A stretch of 45,800 nt of DNA from an uncultured Pseudomonadota bacterium (GCA_937912125.1 CALDOK010000190.1:1-45800), one strand, 5' to 3'. Counted from the first letter of the stretch, positions 34,675 through 44,078 are shown. Notes: a model not told the origin generated them from the sequence alone. Numbers and translations: made by a program.

Positions 34675-35553
34675 ATGCGCTCCCTGCTCATCACTCTCCT
34701 CGCCTTGGTCTCGCTCGGCTGCCCCGTCGATGCCGACTCCAAGCTCGACACCGCCCCACCCCAGGACAGCGATCCCCCGCAGGCACCATCCATGCAGGCC
34801 GAGTTCCTGCTGGACGCCAGCGGCTACGGCACCGATCGGCTGGGGGGCATCGAGGTGCACGCCAACCTGGCCACCCTCGAGCTCTCGGGGGTCGCCCACC
34901 GGGGCCTGGCCTACCAGCACCATGACTGGCAGAGCGCGGGCTACGTGCTCTTCGATCTGCTCACCGTGGCCCAGGATGGATCGAACCTGGCGGTGACCTA
35001 CCTGTACGGCCAGGACGGTCAGCTGCCCTACGCCTACACGGAGAGCTTCGCGCATCCGCTGGACTGGGAGACCTCCGGCGGCACGGTCGAGTGGTCCGAG
35101 ACCCCCACCACCGTGCAGCCCGACATCCCCGAGCTGGTGGCCCGGCCGGCCCCCCTGGACGTGGGCATCGGCATCGACGGCGATGAGCTCTGGCTCGACG
35201 GGCAGAGCGGAGAGATCCTGCTCGACGGCGCCCGCTACGAGCTGCTCCCCTTCGCGACGGTGGACTGCACCGACTGCCCTGGCGGGCCCTGGCTCGAGAT
35301 CCACTGCCTGCTCACCGCGGACGAGCCGGCCACCATGACCTGGCGCCAGGCGGGCCAAGCCTGCTTCGGAATCGTCTACCTGTTCCCGAACGATCCCGAC
35401 TACGCCCAGCTCAGCTACGGCATCTGCCTCCCCGACCTGCAGACCCCCAGCGGGGACTACGAGGTCAGCTGGAGCGGCAGCCTGGCCACGGCTCGCAGCC
35501 GCAGCGCCAGCTCCGGCGGGCCAACCGTCGGTCGCCCACCGCGCCGCCGGTAG
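34675..35553 (+). CDS. Lipoprotein of unknown function
   Basis: A 292-residue protein with lipobox SLGC (C16) and a DSKLDTAPPQDSDPP linker typical of these lipoproteins. The mature part is beta-rich with a CTDCPGG and a YGICLPD Cys pair. The ATG lacks a good SD. A TATCGT hexamer (34663-34668) ends 6 nt before it, so the message may be leaderless (inference). It ends 3 nt before the convergent TPR-thioredoxin gene. Confidence 0.7.
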   Translation: MRSLLITLLALVSLGCPVDADSKLDTAPPQDSDPPQAPSMQAEFLLDASGYGTDRLGGIEVHANLATLELSGVAHRGLAYQHHDWQSAGYVLFDLLTVAQDGSNLAVTYLYGQDGQLPYAYTESFAHPLDWETSGGTVEWSETPTTVQPDIPELVARPAPLDVGIGIDGDELWLDGQSGEILLDGARYELLPFATVDCTDCPGGPWLEIHCLLTADEPATMTWRQAGQACFGIVYLFPNDPDYAQLSYGICLPDLQTPSGDYEVSWSGSLATARSRSASSGGPTVGRPPRRR

Positions 35554-35556
35554 CGC

Positions 35557-37617
35557 CTATTCCCTGGCCGCCTCTCGCTGCTCCTCGAGCAGCGCGTCGA
35601 CCGAATCGGCGATGCGCTCGCGGGAGGCCTTGTCGCCTCCGCGGCTCATGTCCCAGCCGCTGTGCTCGGCGCGGATCACTCCCTCACCGTCGATCACGAA
35701 GGTCTTGGGGATGCCGGTGACTCGCGCCTCGCGCAGGGCCCTCCGCCCGGCCCAGCCCAGCACCAGGTGCTCGGGCCCATGGTCGCCCAGGTGGCGGGTG
35801 ACGTCCTCGGCGGCTCCGTCGACGCTGATGGCCACGAAGGTCACCGGCTCGCCCGCGTAGGTCTCCGCCAGCTTGTCCAGCTCGGGCAGGGCCTGGACGC
35901 AGGGCCCGCACCAGGTGGCCCACAGGTCCACCACCCGGATGCCGGGGATCTCGGACAGGTGGCGCTGCTGGCCCCCCTGCTCGAAGGCCAGGTCGGGGAA
36001 GGCTTCGCCCTGGCGGCGGGCGCCCGGGCCTTCGTCTGCGGTCCCCGGGTCGTCCCCAGCGGCGCCCAGGGGCGGTGCGGAGGGGGCCTGCAGGGCGATC
36101 CAGGTCTCCATGCCCCCGGGGGCCCAGCGCTGCCCGGGGTACAGATCCACCAGGCGCTGGTAGGCCTGTCGCTCCAGCTCGGGGGCGCTGCCGTCGGCCA
36201 GGGCCATGCCCCTGCCCAGCTGTCGCAGAGCGCCCTGGGCGTCGCCCAGGCGGTCGTAGACCAGGCCCAGGTGCAGGTGGTGGGCGGCCTGGGGTTTGCG
36301 CGCCAGCAGCAGGGCCTGGCGCAGCACCGCCGCTGCCTCGTCGTCGCGCCCGAGCCGGTGCAGGACCCAGCCGTGGGTGTCGGCGAAGGCGGCGGCGTGG
36401 TCGGCCGCCTGATCCAGCCAGTCATCATAGTCGCGGGCGGGGTGATCGCCGCGAGGGTCGTAGGCCGGCAGGGCGAGCACCGCGCCCTGGGCTGCCTCGA
36501 GGGCCTGCTCGAGCTGGAGCCCAGAGATGGCAGCGCGGTAGGCGAAGTCGTTGGCCTGGTACGGGTCGCTGGGGTCCGCGAGCCACGCCAGGCGGGCCGC
36601 CTCGAGGGCCTTCAGCGGCTGGCCTGCCTGATCGTGTAGATCGGCCAGCAGGGCGTGGTACTCGGCCCGCGAGGGCCCGGTCGCGGGCAGGCTCTCCTCG
36701 AAGGCCTGGGCGGCGGCCACGGCCTGGCGGGGTCGCTTCGCCCTGGCGGCGGCCTGGATCAGGGCCATCAGCCCGTCGTCGTCCGCGGGCGGGCGGCCGA
36801 CCCACTGGGACCCCTCGTGCCACTGGAACTGGCTGGGCTCATAGTCGGGGTCCAGGGCGTGCAGGCGCTCTTCGGCGTCCAGCAGCCGCTCCTGCTCTCC
36901 TGCGTACTGGAACAGCCGCCGGGCGGACTCCACCAGCAGTGGGTCGTCGCTGGCCAGGGCGCGGTCGGCGGCGGCCAGCGCGCTCTTGCGCGCCTGCTCC
37001 ACGGCGGGACCGCGCATCATCCACGGGTTGCCCGCGTAGGTCAGGCGCCAGGGTTGCTCTGCATACAGGCTCTCGAGGGCCTGGGCCAGGCCGTCGTCCA
37101 CAGGTTGCTCGTCCAGGCGCAGCCGCAGGGCGTAGGCGCTGGCCTCGGGGACCTGCTCCCCCAGCTTCATGATGGCGTGGCGCGGGGCGTCCTGATCGCC
37201 TGGGCAGATCTTGCGCAGCTCGTACAGGGTGCGCTGGGCCCAGTAGCTGTCTTCGAGGCGGGTGGGGGGCTGGACAAGGAGGCTCTCGGCCTCGGCGCAC
37301 CAGTCGCCCGGGTGGCGGTGGGCCCAGCGCAGCTGGTTGGCCAGGACGATGCGCGCGGCGTCGTTGCCCGGGTCCTGCTCCAGCCAGCTCCGGTACAGGG
37401 CCTCGGCTCCTGGGGCGTCCCGCATGGCCTTGACCAGCAGCCAGCCGTACAGCCGGTGGGCGTCCACCCGATCCGGTTGCTCCTCGAGGATCTGCGCGGT
37501 GGCGGCCATGGCGGCCTCGATGCGGCTGGACTCGGCGAGGTACCAGGCCCGGTCCACCGCCGTGGGCTCTGCGGCCTGGACGGCGGGGAGCAAGGCGGCG
37601 AAGAGCCAGGAGAGCAT
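35557..37617 (-). CDS. Exported TPR protein with C-terminal TlpA-like thioredoxin domain
   Basis: A 686-residue protein with a signal peptide (about 1-15). The bulk (about 25-515) is a chain of TPR-like helical hairpins; YLAESSRIEAAMAAT and LRLRLDEQP are examples. The C-terminal domain (about 535-680) is thioredoxin-like, with WCGPC (W569-C573), the TlpA/ResA pattern, and KTFVIDGEGVI carrying the expected cis-Pro/strand region. Thiol-disulfide exchange in the periplasm is likely; the TPR part may bind a partner. The start has only a weak SD. A TAGGCT (37657-37652, minus) lies 35 nt upstream. The SGNH hydrolase gene is 62 nt further upstream. Confidence 0.85.
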   Translation of the reverse strand: MLSWLFAALLPAVQAAEPTAVDRAWYLAESSRIEAAMAATAQILEEQPDRVDAHRLYGWLLVKAMRDAPGAEALYRSWLEQDPGNDAARIVLANQLRWAHRHPGDWCAEAESLLVQPPTRLEDSYWAQRTLYELRKICPGDQDAPRHAIMKLGEQVPEASAYALRLRLDEQPVDDGLAQALESLYAEQPWRLTYAGNPWMMRGPAVEQARKSALAAADRALASDDPLLVESARRLFQYAGEQERLLDAEERLHALDPDYEPSQFQWHEGSQWVGRPPADDDGLMALIQAAARAKRPRQAVAAAQAFEESLPATGPSRAEYHALLADLHDQAGQPLKALEAARLAWLADPSDPYQANDFAYRAAISGLQLEQALEAAQGAVLALPAYDPRGDHPARDYDDWLDQAADHAAAFADTHGWVLHRLGRDDEAAAVLRQALLLARKPQAAHHLHLGLVYDRLGDAQGALRQLGRGMALADGSAPELERQAYQRLVDLYPGQRWAPGGMETWIALQAPSAPPLGAAGDDPGTADEGPGARRQGEAFPDLAFEQGGQQRHLSEIPGIRVVDLWATWCGPCVQALPELDKLAETYAGEPVTFVAISVDGAAEDVTRHLGDHGPEHLVLGWAGRRALREARVTGIPKTFVIDGEGVIRAEHSGWDMSRGGDKASRERIADSVDALLEEQREAARE

Positions 37618-37679
37618 GGGCAGACCCGGTGGCGAGCGGTGGAGGCGAGGCAGCCTACCACGACCCCTCGCCCGCTCCG

Positions 37680-38453
37680 CTACATCCCGGCGATGGTCTC
37701 GGCCACCAGCGCGCCCAGGGCTGCCGAGCCCTCCACCGAGGGGTGGACCCCGTCGAACCAGATGCGCTCTGGGTGAGTCTGCAGGTCCATCCGCTCGTCT
37801 GTGGCCAGGTACAGCAGATCCGGTTCCTGCTCTGCCAGGGTCCGGTAGCGCTCGTTCAGGGTCGGCAGGTAGGCGTTGCACCCGTCGAAGTTGGCCATGG
37901 AGCTGTCCGTGAAGGGGTAGTAGCCCAGCAACACCACCGTGGCGGCGTTGCCCTCGTCCGCCCTCACCTGGGCCAGGAAGTCGTAGATCTCACCGGCGCC
38001 TGTCTCGAGATCCACCAGGCTGTCCACGGTGTCCCAGCAGCCTCGCTCGTCGTGTCCCTCGACGTTGCACGCGCACTCCTGGATCATGTCGTTGCCGCCG
38101 CCGGTCATCACCACCCACTCCCAGGGGCCCGGTTCGTATTGGCCCATGATGTCGTCGTCGCTGTCGGGGTGGTCCAGGCGCCGGCCGCCCACGCTGTGGT
38201 CCTGCACGTAGCGGCCCAGGGCCAGGGCCGCGTGGCCGGGAACGCCCTGGCACAGCTGCCCGTTCATGGCCATGATGCTGTCGCCCACGGCCAGGATGGT
38301 GGCCTCGTCCCCGGTGGTCGGGGCGCCAGGCAGGTCCTCGAGGCTGGGGCACTGGTCCTCGTAGCAGCCCACGGCCAGGGAAGCGGCGCCCAGGGCCAGG
38401 GCCGCGAGGAGGATGTGCCCGTAGGTCAGGCGGGGGTCGGTGTGGGGCATCAT
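37680..38453 (-). CDS. SGNH/GDSL-family hydrolase, lipoprotein
   Basis: A 257-residue protein with lipobox LAVGC (C30). The SGNH blocks are present: block I VGDSIMAMNG (Ser59), block III GGGND (N121), and block V DGVHPS (D234, H237). These give the Ser-Asp-His triad and oxyanion hole of esterases, lipases and carbohydrate deacetylases. The block II Gly is not clear by eye. The ester substrate is unknown. Two adjacent ATGs (38453 and 38450) are preceded by GGGAG. Confidence 0.85.
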   Translation of the reverse strand: MMPHTDPRLTYGHILLAALALGAASLAVGCYEDQCPSLEDLPGAPTTGDEATILAVGDSIMAMNGQLCQGVPGHAALALGRYVQDHSVGGRRLDHPDSDDDIMGQYEPGPWEWVVMTGGGNDMIQECACNVEGHDERGCWDTVDSLVDLETGAGEIYDFLAQVRADEGNAATVVLLGYYPFTDSSMANFDGCNAYLPTLNERYRTLAEQEPDLLYLATDERMDLQTHPERIWFDGVHPSVEGSAALGALVAETIAGM

Positions 38454-38591
38454 GGCTCTCTCCCTTGCTGGTGACATCCCTTTGGACCCGCCAGCGGCGA
38501 CGGAGAGAAAGCCCGCGAGGGTCAGGCGGGGGTCACCGCCGGCCCCTGTCGGTGGTAGGCTGCCGCCACCTCTCCCGGGCAGGAGCTCGTC

Positions 38592-38879
38592 ATGGCTGTC
38601 GGTGAGCTGATCATCATCCTGGCGCTGGTCGGTGGGATCGTCATCATGGGCTTGATCAGCGTGCTCGGCGCCGCGCTGCTGGCGCTGATGATCTACCAGT
38701 CCGTCGCGCGCAAGGGACGCTGGGGCATCAACGTGCGGCGCACAGACTGCCCCCGGTGCGGCTGGAAGCTGCCCAGCGTGCGCAAGCCCACCAGCCTGCG
38801 CCAGGCCCTTTGGGGCGGCTGGACCTGCCAGCAGTGCGCCGCAGAGCTGGACAAGTGGGGGCAGCACCTGGAGCCCTGA
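38592..38879 (+). CDS. Small membrane protein with zinc-ribbon-like domain
   Basis: A 95-residue protein. Two hydrophobic segments (about 4-38) are followed by a cytoplasmic part with CPRCGWKLPS and CQQCAAEL, which form a CxxC...CxxC zinc ribbon. An SD (AGGAG) precedes the ATG, and TAGGCT (38556-38561) is a candidate -10. Function unknown. Confidence 0.75.
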   Translation: MAVGELIIILALVGGIVIMGLISVLGAALLALMIYQSVARKGRWGINVRRTDCPRCGWKLPSVRKPTSLRQALWGGWTCQQCAAELDKWGQHLEP

Positions 38880-39215
38880 GCGTCGGCGGGCGCCGTGGGG
38901 GCCAGAGGAGATTCGGTGGCACGCCGTCCTGGGACGCCCCACGCCGAGCCCCGCCAGCGCCCCGCCCGCCAGGGCGTACGTGCAGGTGACCCGGGTGCGG
39001 TGAAGCTCCCGCTCGGGAGCCAGCAGGTCGGCCCTCGATCGCGGGGTTCAGGCCAAGGCGAGCGGCGACAGGGCCAGGTGGAGCGGTGCGCGCGTGGCGG
39101 CAGCCCGCCAGGCCCCTGGTCGATGCGTTGACGCGGGGCCCCGACCCCTGCTAGTCTGCCAGTCAGCGCCGAGCTTTGCACCCGTGGTGAGGTCGGCTGT
39201 CCATGAGGTAGAGCC
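38880..39215. other. Intergenic region with no credible gene
   Basis: A 336-nt gap with no signal peptide, SD-supported start or protein-like open frame. It contains a small hairpin, GCTCCC (39005-39010)/GGGAGC (39015-39020), and the promoter described at 39128-39157. I see no RNA gene. Confidence 0.6.
39128..39157 (+). promoter_or_regulatory. Sigma-70-like promoter for the coiled-coil pair
   Basis: TTGACG (39128-39133) and TAGTCT (39152-39157) with an 18-nt spacer. A start about 7 nt downstream would give a leader of roughly 50 nt before the ATG at 39216. Best -35/-10 pair in the window. Confidence 0.5.
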
Positions 39216-39740
39216 ATGACACAAGCGGATCCCCAGGAGCTTCGGAGCCGGTTGGAGGCGCTCGAGGGCGAGATCCAGGAAAAGCGCGCCGCGTTGGACG
39301 AGGCCAAGCAGCTGGCCGACGCGGCCGAGAACGCCGTCTCCCAGGCCGAGGCAGAGCTCGAGCAAGCCAACGCCGAGCTCGAGGCCGCCACCACCGAGCT
39401 CTCCGAGGCCCAGGCCCAGTCCGAGCAGGCCCAGGCCGAGGTCGCAGAGGCCATCGCCGAGGTCGAGCGCCTCGAAGCCGAGCTTGGTGCCTTGGACGCC
39501 CAGGCCGACGAGCTTCCCGATCTCGAGGCCCTCCAGGCCGAGATGGAGCAGCTGCGCGCCGAGCGTCAGGAGCTGCAGGAGCAGGCCAACCGCAACGACG
39601 AGGAGCTGAAGGGAGCTCAGGCCGAGATCGCCGAGGTCGAGTCGCTGCTGGCCGAGATCGACAACGAGGAGCAGCAGCTCAACGAGACCATCCAGAAGCT
39701 CGAGGCCGAGCTGGCTGCCCTCGGCGGCGAAGGCGACTGA
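39216..39740 (+). CDS. Coiled-coil protein, partner of the giant coiled-coil gene
   Basis: A 174-residue protein that is almost wholly Ala/Glu/Leu/Gln-rich with heptad repeats (AELEQANAELEAA, RLEAELGALD). It has no signal peptide, no membrane segment and no motif outside the coil. SD GAGG precedes the ATG. The TGA ends 4 nt before the TTG start of the next gene, so the two are probably translated together. A role as an assembly partner or cap of the next protein is inferred from proximity and shared coil character. Confidence 0.75.
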   Translation: MTQADPQELRSRLEALEGEIQEKRAALDEAKQLADAAENAVSQAEAELEQANAELEAATTELSEAQAQSEQAQAEVAEAIAEVERLEAELGALDAQADELPDLEALQAEMEQLRAERQELQEQANRNDEELKGAQAEIAEVESLLAEIDNEEQQLNETIQKLEAELAALGGEGD

Positions 39741-39744
39741 CCCG

Positions 39745-42700
39745 TTGAGTGGCTCCACTGCTCAGCGGCTGGCAGGCATCGATCCCCAGCACCCGCTCGT
39801 GGGGCTGGTGGCGGGTGTGCTCGCCTTGCTGCAGGAGCCCCTGGAGCTCGACCCCGCCCTGTGCGATCCCGCCGCGCTGGGCCAGGATCTGACGAGCCTG
39901 GTCGCCGGGGACCACCCCGCGGTCGCCGTGGCCGAGTGGCTGGATGGCGGTGAGTGGCTGCGCGCCGTGGCCGCCAGCTTCCGCATGGCGCTCACCCTGT
40001 ACGACGACCACCAGGCCTGGGCGGTCGGGCTCGAGGATCTCGAGCAGGACCAGCAGCGGGACGCCGCCCACCGGCTGCTGTGTGTGGGCCTGATGGCCTG
40101 CCGGCTGTTCCCTGGCGCCGTCGATGCGCGCGCGCAGGCCTTGGTGGGGACCGCCTCTGGCCGGGTCATGCTGGCGTGGATCGCGGCCATCGATCTGGCC
40201 TTGGCCTTCGCCATGGAAGACGAGCCCCTGGACGACCTGTTCCTCCAGGATCTGCTGGACGACCACCTCCAGGCCGTGAGCCAAGCCCTCGACGGGGCCG
40301 CCGAGCCCGAAGAGATCGAGGGCGCGCGCGCTGTGGTCCTGGCGCTGCAGCCCACGCTCGAGGGCCTGCTGGCGCCGGCGGTCCAGGGCGTTGCCGAGCT
40401 GGCCGATGCCGTGCGCCAGGCCCTGCCCGAGCTGAGCGAGCAGAGCACCCAGGCCATGAGCGCCGAAGTTCGGGCCATGCCCGCCTACCTGCTCCTGGCT
40501 GCCCACCTGATGGACCAGGCGGGTCTATCCAGTGGGCGGGTCGCTCCGCCGCCGGTGGAGTCCTCCAGCCAGCCGTCTGGCGCCCCCCCGGCCGCCTCCC
40601 CGCCCAGCGCCCGGCAACCCGGGGCTCCCGCTGACGATCCGGGCTCCGAGCCCGACGACCAAGACTGGGACTTCGGCTTCGACGACGATCCGGTGCAGGC
40701 TGCTCCCGTCACCGCGGAGCCCGCACTGTCTCCGGCCGAGCCGCCAGCGGACGACGATGAAGAGGAAGACCTCGACTGGGACTTCTCCTTCGACGAGGAC
40801 GACGAGGATGAGCCCGAGCCCGAGCCCGAGCCGGAGCCCGAGCCCGCACAGGTCGCCGCCATCCACGGCCTCCGCCAAGGGCGTGATGAGCGACGATCTC
40901 AGGTCGAGGCGCTGGCGGCACGCCGCCAGGTACTCAGCGGCCAGCGGCAGACGGCCCAGGACCGGGCCGACGCGGCTCAGAGGGCATCCCTCCAGGCTTC
41001 CCAGGCCGGCGCAGGGGTCGAGACCGCCCTGGGCGACGCTCGCGCAGCCCTCGACGGGGCCCGGCACGCCCACTCGGCCGGGGCGCAGGCCCAGGCTGGC
41101 GGCGCCGATCTGGACGCTGCTCGCGCCGCCTTGGTGGACCGCCAGGCCCGCGCCCGGCAGGCCCAGGTCACACTCCGCAGCGCCCAGCAGCGCGCCCAGG
41201 CTGCCCAGGCTGCCGCAGCCCACGCCACCGAAGCCCTGGGCCAGGCCCGGGGCGCTCGGCAGGCTGCTCCGGAGCCCGCTCGGGTTCAGGGCGAGCTGGA
41301 GGCCCTCGAGGCCCAGCTGGACACCCTCGGTCAGGACAGCCTGGCCCAACGGTCCGCCTCCGCCGCGGCGCTGCTTGGACAGCTGACGGAGCATCAGGCC
41401 CAGCTGGCTGCGCTCCAGGCGTCGGCGGCCCAGCTCCGGGCCAAGTGTGACGCCGCCGGCCAGCGCGCAGCGCGTGCCGGCGCTTCGGGCATCGGCATCG
41501 ACCTGGCAGCCAACGCCCGGTCCATGGAGGCCGCAGAAGAGCGCCTCGAGGCTGCCCGGGGCGGGGAGCAGGCCGCGCAGGCCCTGCGCCTCGTCATCAC
41601 CCAGGCGGGCGAGCGGGCTCGCCTGGCCTTGGTGGGCGCCCAGGCCAGTCTCTCCTCCGCTGCCCAAGCCCTGGTGGCCGCCAGCCAGGTCCACGAGCCT
41701 GCCACCCTGGCGCTCCTGGCCGCCTCCTCCGTGCGGGACGCCGCGCTCGCCGGCGCGGAGCAGGCCCGTCAGGCCCATCGCCAGGCCGCGGCCTCGCTCC
41801 AGGCCTCCCAGCGGGAGCGCGATGACGCCACCCGCACCGCCAGTGAGATCCTGGCGGCCCGATCCGCCGACCTCGAGGCCGACCTGGCCCATGCCCGGCT
41901 GCAGCTCCAGCGCTTGGATGACCGTCGTCAGGCCCTGGCCGAGCGGCAGGACCAGGCTTGCCGGGCCCGGGATCAAGCCCGCCGCCAGGTGCAGCGGCTC
42001 GAGGCCCAGCAGGGCGCCCTCGGGAGCGCCACCGAGCGGCGGCAGGCCACGGTCGAGTCGGTCACCGCCACCCTGGACGACCACGCCCGGGATCGCGCTC
42101 GGGTGGCCGAAGCGCTACTGGCCTCCCGCGAGCGGATCGGACCCGTCCAGGCGCAGGCCCAGCAGCTGGCCGAGCCTGTGCTCGCAGCCCAGCCCCGCCG
42201 TGATCAGGCCCAGCAGGCCGCCCACGCTGCGCAGTCCGCCTTGGAGGTCGCGCGGGCCGCGGCCACCCAGGCCGCCTCGGAGCGCACCGCGCGGGCGGCC
42301 GGCCTGGGAGGGGCCCGGGCTCGGCGCGAGAAGCTCCTGGTGACCCTCCAGGATCGGGTGGCCCATGTGCGCACCGCGCTGGGGGAGGACCTGAGCGAGT
42401 CCCGAAGCCAGGCGCGGACGCTCCAGGGGCGTCGCCGCGTCCTCGAAGAACGGCGCGCCGTCGCTCTGCGGCACCTGGAGCAGCTCCAGGCAGCGCTGGT
42501 CGCCGGAGCCGGAGCAGGGGAGCGGGTCGATGGTGCGCTGGCCGAGCTGGAGCCAGAGCTCCGGCAGACCCGCTTGGCCCGCAGCGCCTTGGATCAGCAG
42601 CGCCAGGCCCTCGAGCCCCAGCTGGCTCGCGCGCGGGCTGTGCACGAGCCGTTGGCCGCCGGTTCTGCGCAGATCCGGGCCGCGACCACCCAGGCTCAGC

Positions 42701-44055
42701 GCTCCCATGATGCCGCCCAGGCTGCGATCCAGGCCGCCACCGCTGGCCTCGAGGCCGCCCGCGCGCACGCGGCCCGGATCGATCCTCCCACGCTCGAGCA
42801 GGCCTTGGCTGCGCTCGAGCTCCAGCGGCCCGAGATCGAGGCCCAGCTCCAGGCCTGCCTGGCGCTGTTGGAGCGCACCCTCGCACTGCAGGGTCCACTG
42901 GACCAGGCCCGTGAGGCCCGTGACGCGCTGCGCCTGCGCGGTGCCGACCTGCGTCAGCGCCTCGAGAGCCAGCGCGGGGTGCGGCAGGCCAGCCTCGATG
43001 CCCAGCCAGGGATCCAGGCTCGCCTCGAAGTCATCGCCCAGGGCCTGGCGACCCATCAGGCCCAGATCGACCTCGCCCAGGCCAGCGACTACGACCCAAC
43101 GAAGCACCACGCCGTGCGGGCAGCTCTCGACGAAGCCAGGGCCCACCGGCAGCTGTTGGGTGAGCTCGCCGCGGCTTCCCGCGACTTCATCCCGGAGCTT
43201 CAGGATCGCATCGACCATGTGGACCAGAGCCAGGTCGACGCCGAGGAGGGGTTCGAGCGCGCACAGGCCATCGCCGAGCGCCACCGAAGCCAGCTCGCCG
43301 ACATCGACGCGATCCTTGTGGCCCTCTTCTCCCAGCAGCGGCAGGTGAAGGACGTCATCCGCCGGCTCAGGGATGCTCCCCGCCAGCTTCGGGTGCAGCT
43401 CGATGCGGCCCGGGCCCGCAGGAACGAGTTCGACGAGCGCCGCCGCAGGCTGCGCCGCAAGCTCGACGAGCGCTACGGTTGGCTCAAGCAGCTGCGCATG
43501 GAGGGCGGACACCTGGCCCGCCGTTTCCCCGATGTGGGCCGGGCCGTGGCCCAGCAGCGCAAGCGCATCGCCGTCGCGCGGGTTCAGATCGAGGCTGTGG
43601 GGGACCGCGTCCAGGTGCTGGAGGCCCAGCGTCGACTCGCGACGGCCCAGGCAGGGCTGCAGGCCTCGCGTGCCCACATCCAGGAGCTCAGCGCGCGCTG
43701 TCAGCGGCTGGCGGCGTCCCAGGGCGAGCGTGACGGACGCATGGCAGAGGTCGAGGACGAGTGGGAGCTGTGCCACCGGCGCGTGAAGGTGCGCACCCGT
43801 CGCCTGGCGGCGGTCGAGGCCGAGCTTGCCGAGGTCAACGACGCCTACGAGGCCATCCGGCCCGCAACCGCCGTGCCCCAGCCTCCGCCCCTGGCACGGC
43901 CGCCTCCTCCGCCGGACCTCCCGCTTCCTCCCCCCCCTCCGCCTGTGGTGCCCCAGAGCATCGAGGACTCCAGCGCGGTGGTGGATCGCCAGGCCAAGGC
44001 CGAGCGCACCGACGGGGCAGGTCCGGGTGATCCCACGGGGCGTGACGACGCCTAG
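39745..44055 (+). CDS. 1436-residue coiled-coil protein with acidic DWDF motifs and polyproline tail
   Basis: The start is TTG at 39745, with a weak SD (AAGG about 12 nt upstream), probably coupled to the preceding gene. An N-terminal helical domain (about 1-275) is followed by a disordered acidic stretch (about 275-370) with two copies of DWDFxFD (W308, W345) and an EPEPEPEP run. A very long coiled coil rich in Ala, Gln, Arg and Leu follows (about 372-1375). The C-terminus is polyproline (about 1380-1404) plus a hydrophilic end. It is SMC- or AglZ-like in general build, but no Walker A/B, hinge or receiver domain is visible. Family unrecognised; a cytoskeletal or scaffold role is an inference. 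Confidence 0.75.
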   Translation: MSGSTAQRLAGIDPQHPLVGLVAGVLALLQEPLELDPALCDPAALGQDLTSLVAGDHPAVAVAEWLDGGEWLRAVAASFRMALTLYDDHQAWAVGLEDLEQDQQRDAAHRLLCVGLMACRLFPGAVDARAQALVGTASGRVMLAWIAAIDLALAFAMEDEPLDDLFLQDLLDDHLQAVSQALDGAAEPEEIEGARAVVLALQPTLEGLLAPAVQGVAELADAVRQALPELSEQSTQAMSAEVRAMPAYLLLAAHLMDQAGLSSGRVAPPPVESSSQPSGAPPAASPPSARQPGAPADDPGSEPDDQDWDFGFDDDPVQAAPVTAEPALSPAEPPADDDEEEDLDWDFSFDEDDEDEPEPEPEPEPEPAQVAAIHGLRQGRDERRSQVEALAARRQVLSGQRQTAQDRADAAQRASLQASQAGAGVETALGDARAALDGARHAHSAGAQAQAGGADLDAARAALVDRQARARQAQVTLRSAQQRAQAAQAAAAHATEALGQARGARQAAPEPARVQGELEALEAQLDTLGQDSLAQRSASAAALLGQLTEHQAQLAALQASAAQLRAKCDAAGQRAARAGASGIGIDLAANARSMEAAEERLEAARGGEQAAQALRLVITQAGERARLALVGAQASLSSAAQALVAASQVHEPATLALLAASSVRDAALAGAEQARQAHRQAAASLQASQRERDDATRTASEILAARSADLEADLAHARLQLQRLDDRRQALAERQDQACRARDQARRQVQRLEAQQGALGSATERRQATVESVTATLDDHARDRARVAEALLASRERIGPVQAQAQQLAEPVLAAQPRRDQAQQAAHAAQSALEVARAAATQAASERTARAAGLGGARARREKLLVTLQDRVAHVRTALGEDLSESRSQARTLQGRRRVLEERRAVALRHLEQLQAALVAGAGAGERVDGALAELEPELRQTRLARSALDQQRQALEPQLARARAVHEPLAAGSAQIRAATTQAQRSHDAAQAAIQAATAGLEAARAHAARIDPPTLEQALAALELQRPEIEAQLQACLALLERTLALQGPLDQAREARDALRLRGADLRQRLESQRGVRQASLDAQPGIQARLEVIAQGLATHQAQIDLAQASDYDPTKHHAVRAALDEARAHRQLLGELAAASRDFIPELQDRIDHVDQSQVDAEEGFERAQAIAERHRSQLADIDAILVALFSQQRQVKDVIRRLRDAPRQLRVQLDAARARRNEFDERRRRLRRKLDERYGWLKQLRMEGGHLARRFPDVGRAVAQQRKRIAVARVQIEAVGDRVQVLEAQRRLATAQAGLQASRAHIQELSARCQRLAASQGERDGRMAEVEDEWELCHRRVKVRTRRLAAVEAELAEVNDAYEAIRPATAVPQPPPLARPPPPPDLPLPPPPPPVVPQSIEDSSAVVDRQAKAERTDGAGPGDPTGRDDA

Positions 44056-44064
44056 GGCGCTGGT

Positions 44065-44078
44065 AGCCCCTCGGGGCT
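44065..44078. terminator. Small hairpin after the giant coiled-coil gene
   Basis: AGCCC (44065-44069), loop of 4, GGGCT (44074-44078), 10 nt after the stop. There is no T-run, so a terminator is only possible. Confidence 0.25.

Noticed and set aside
38693..39454. Minus-strand Ser/Ala-rich frame spanning the intergenic gap
   Set aside because: Low complexity, no SD, overlaps two real plus-strand genes.
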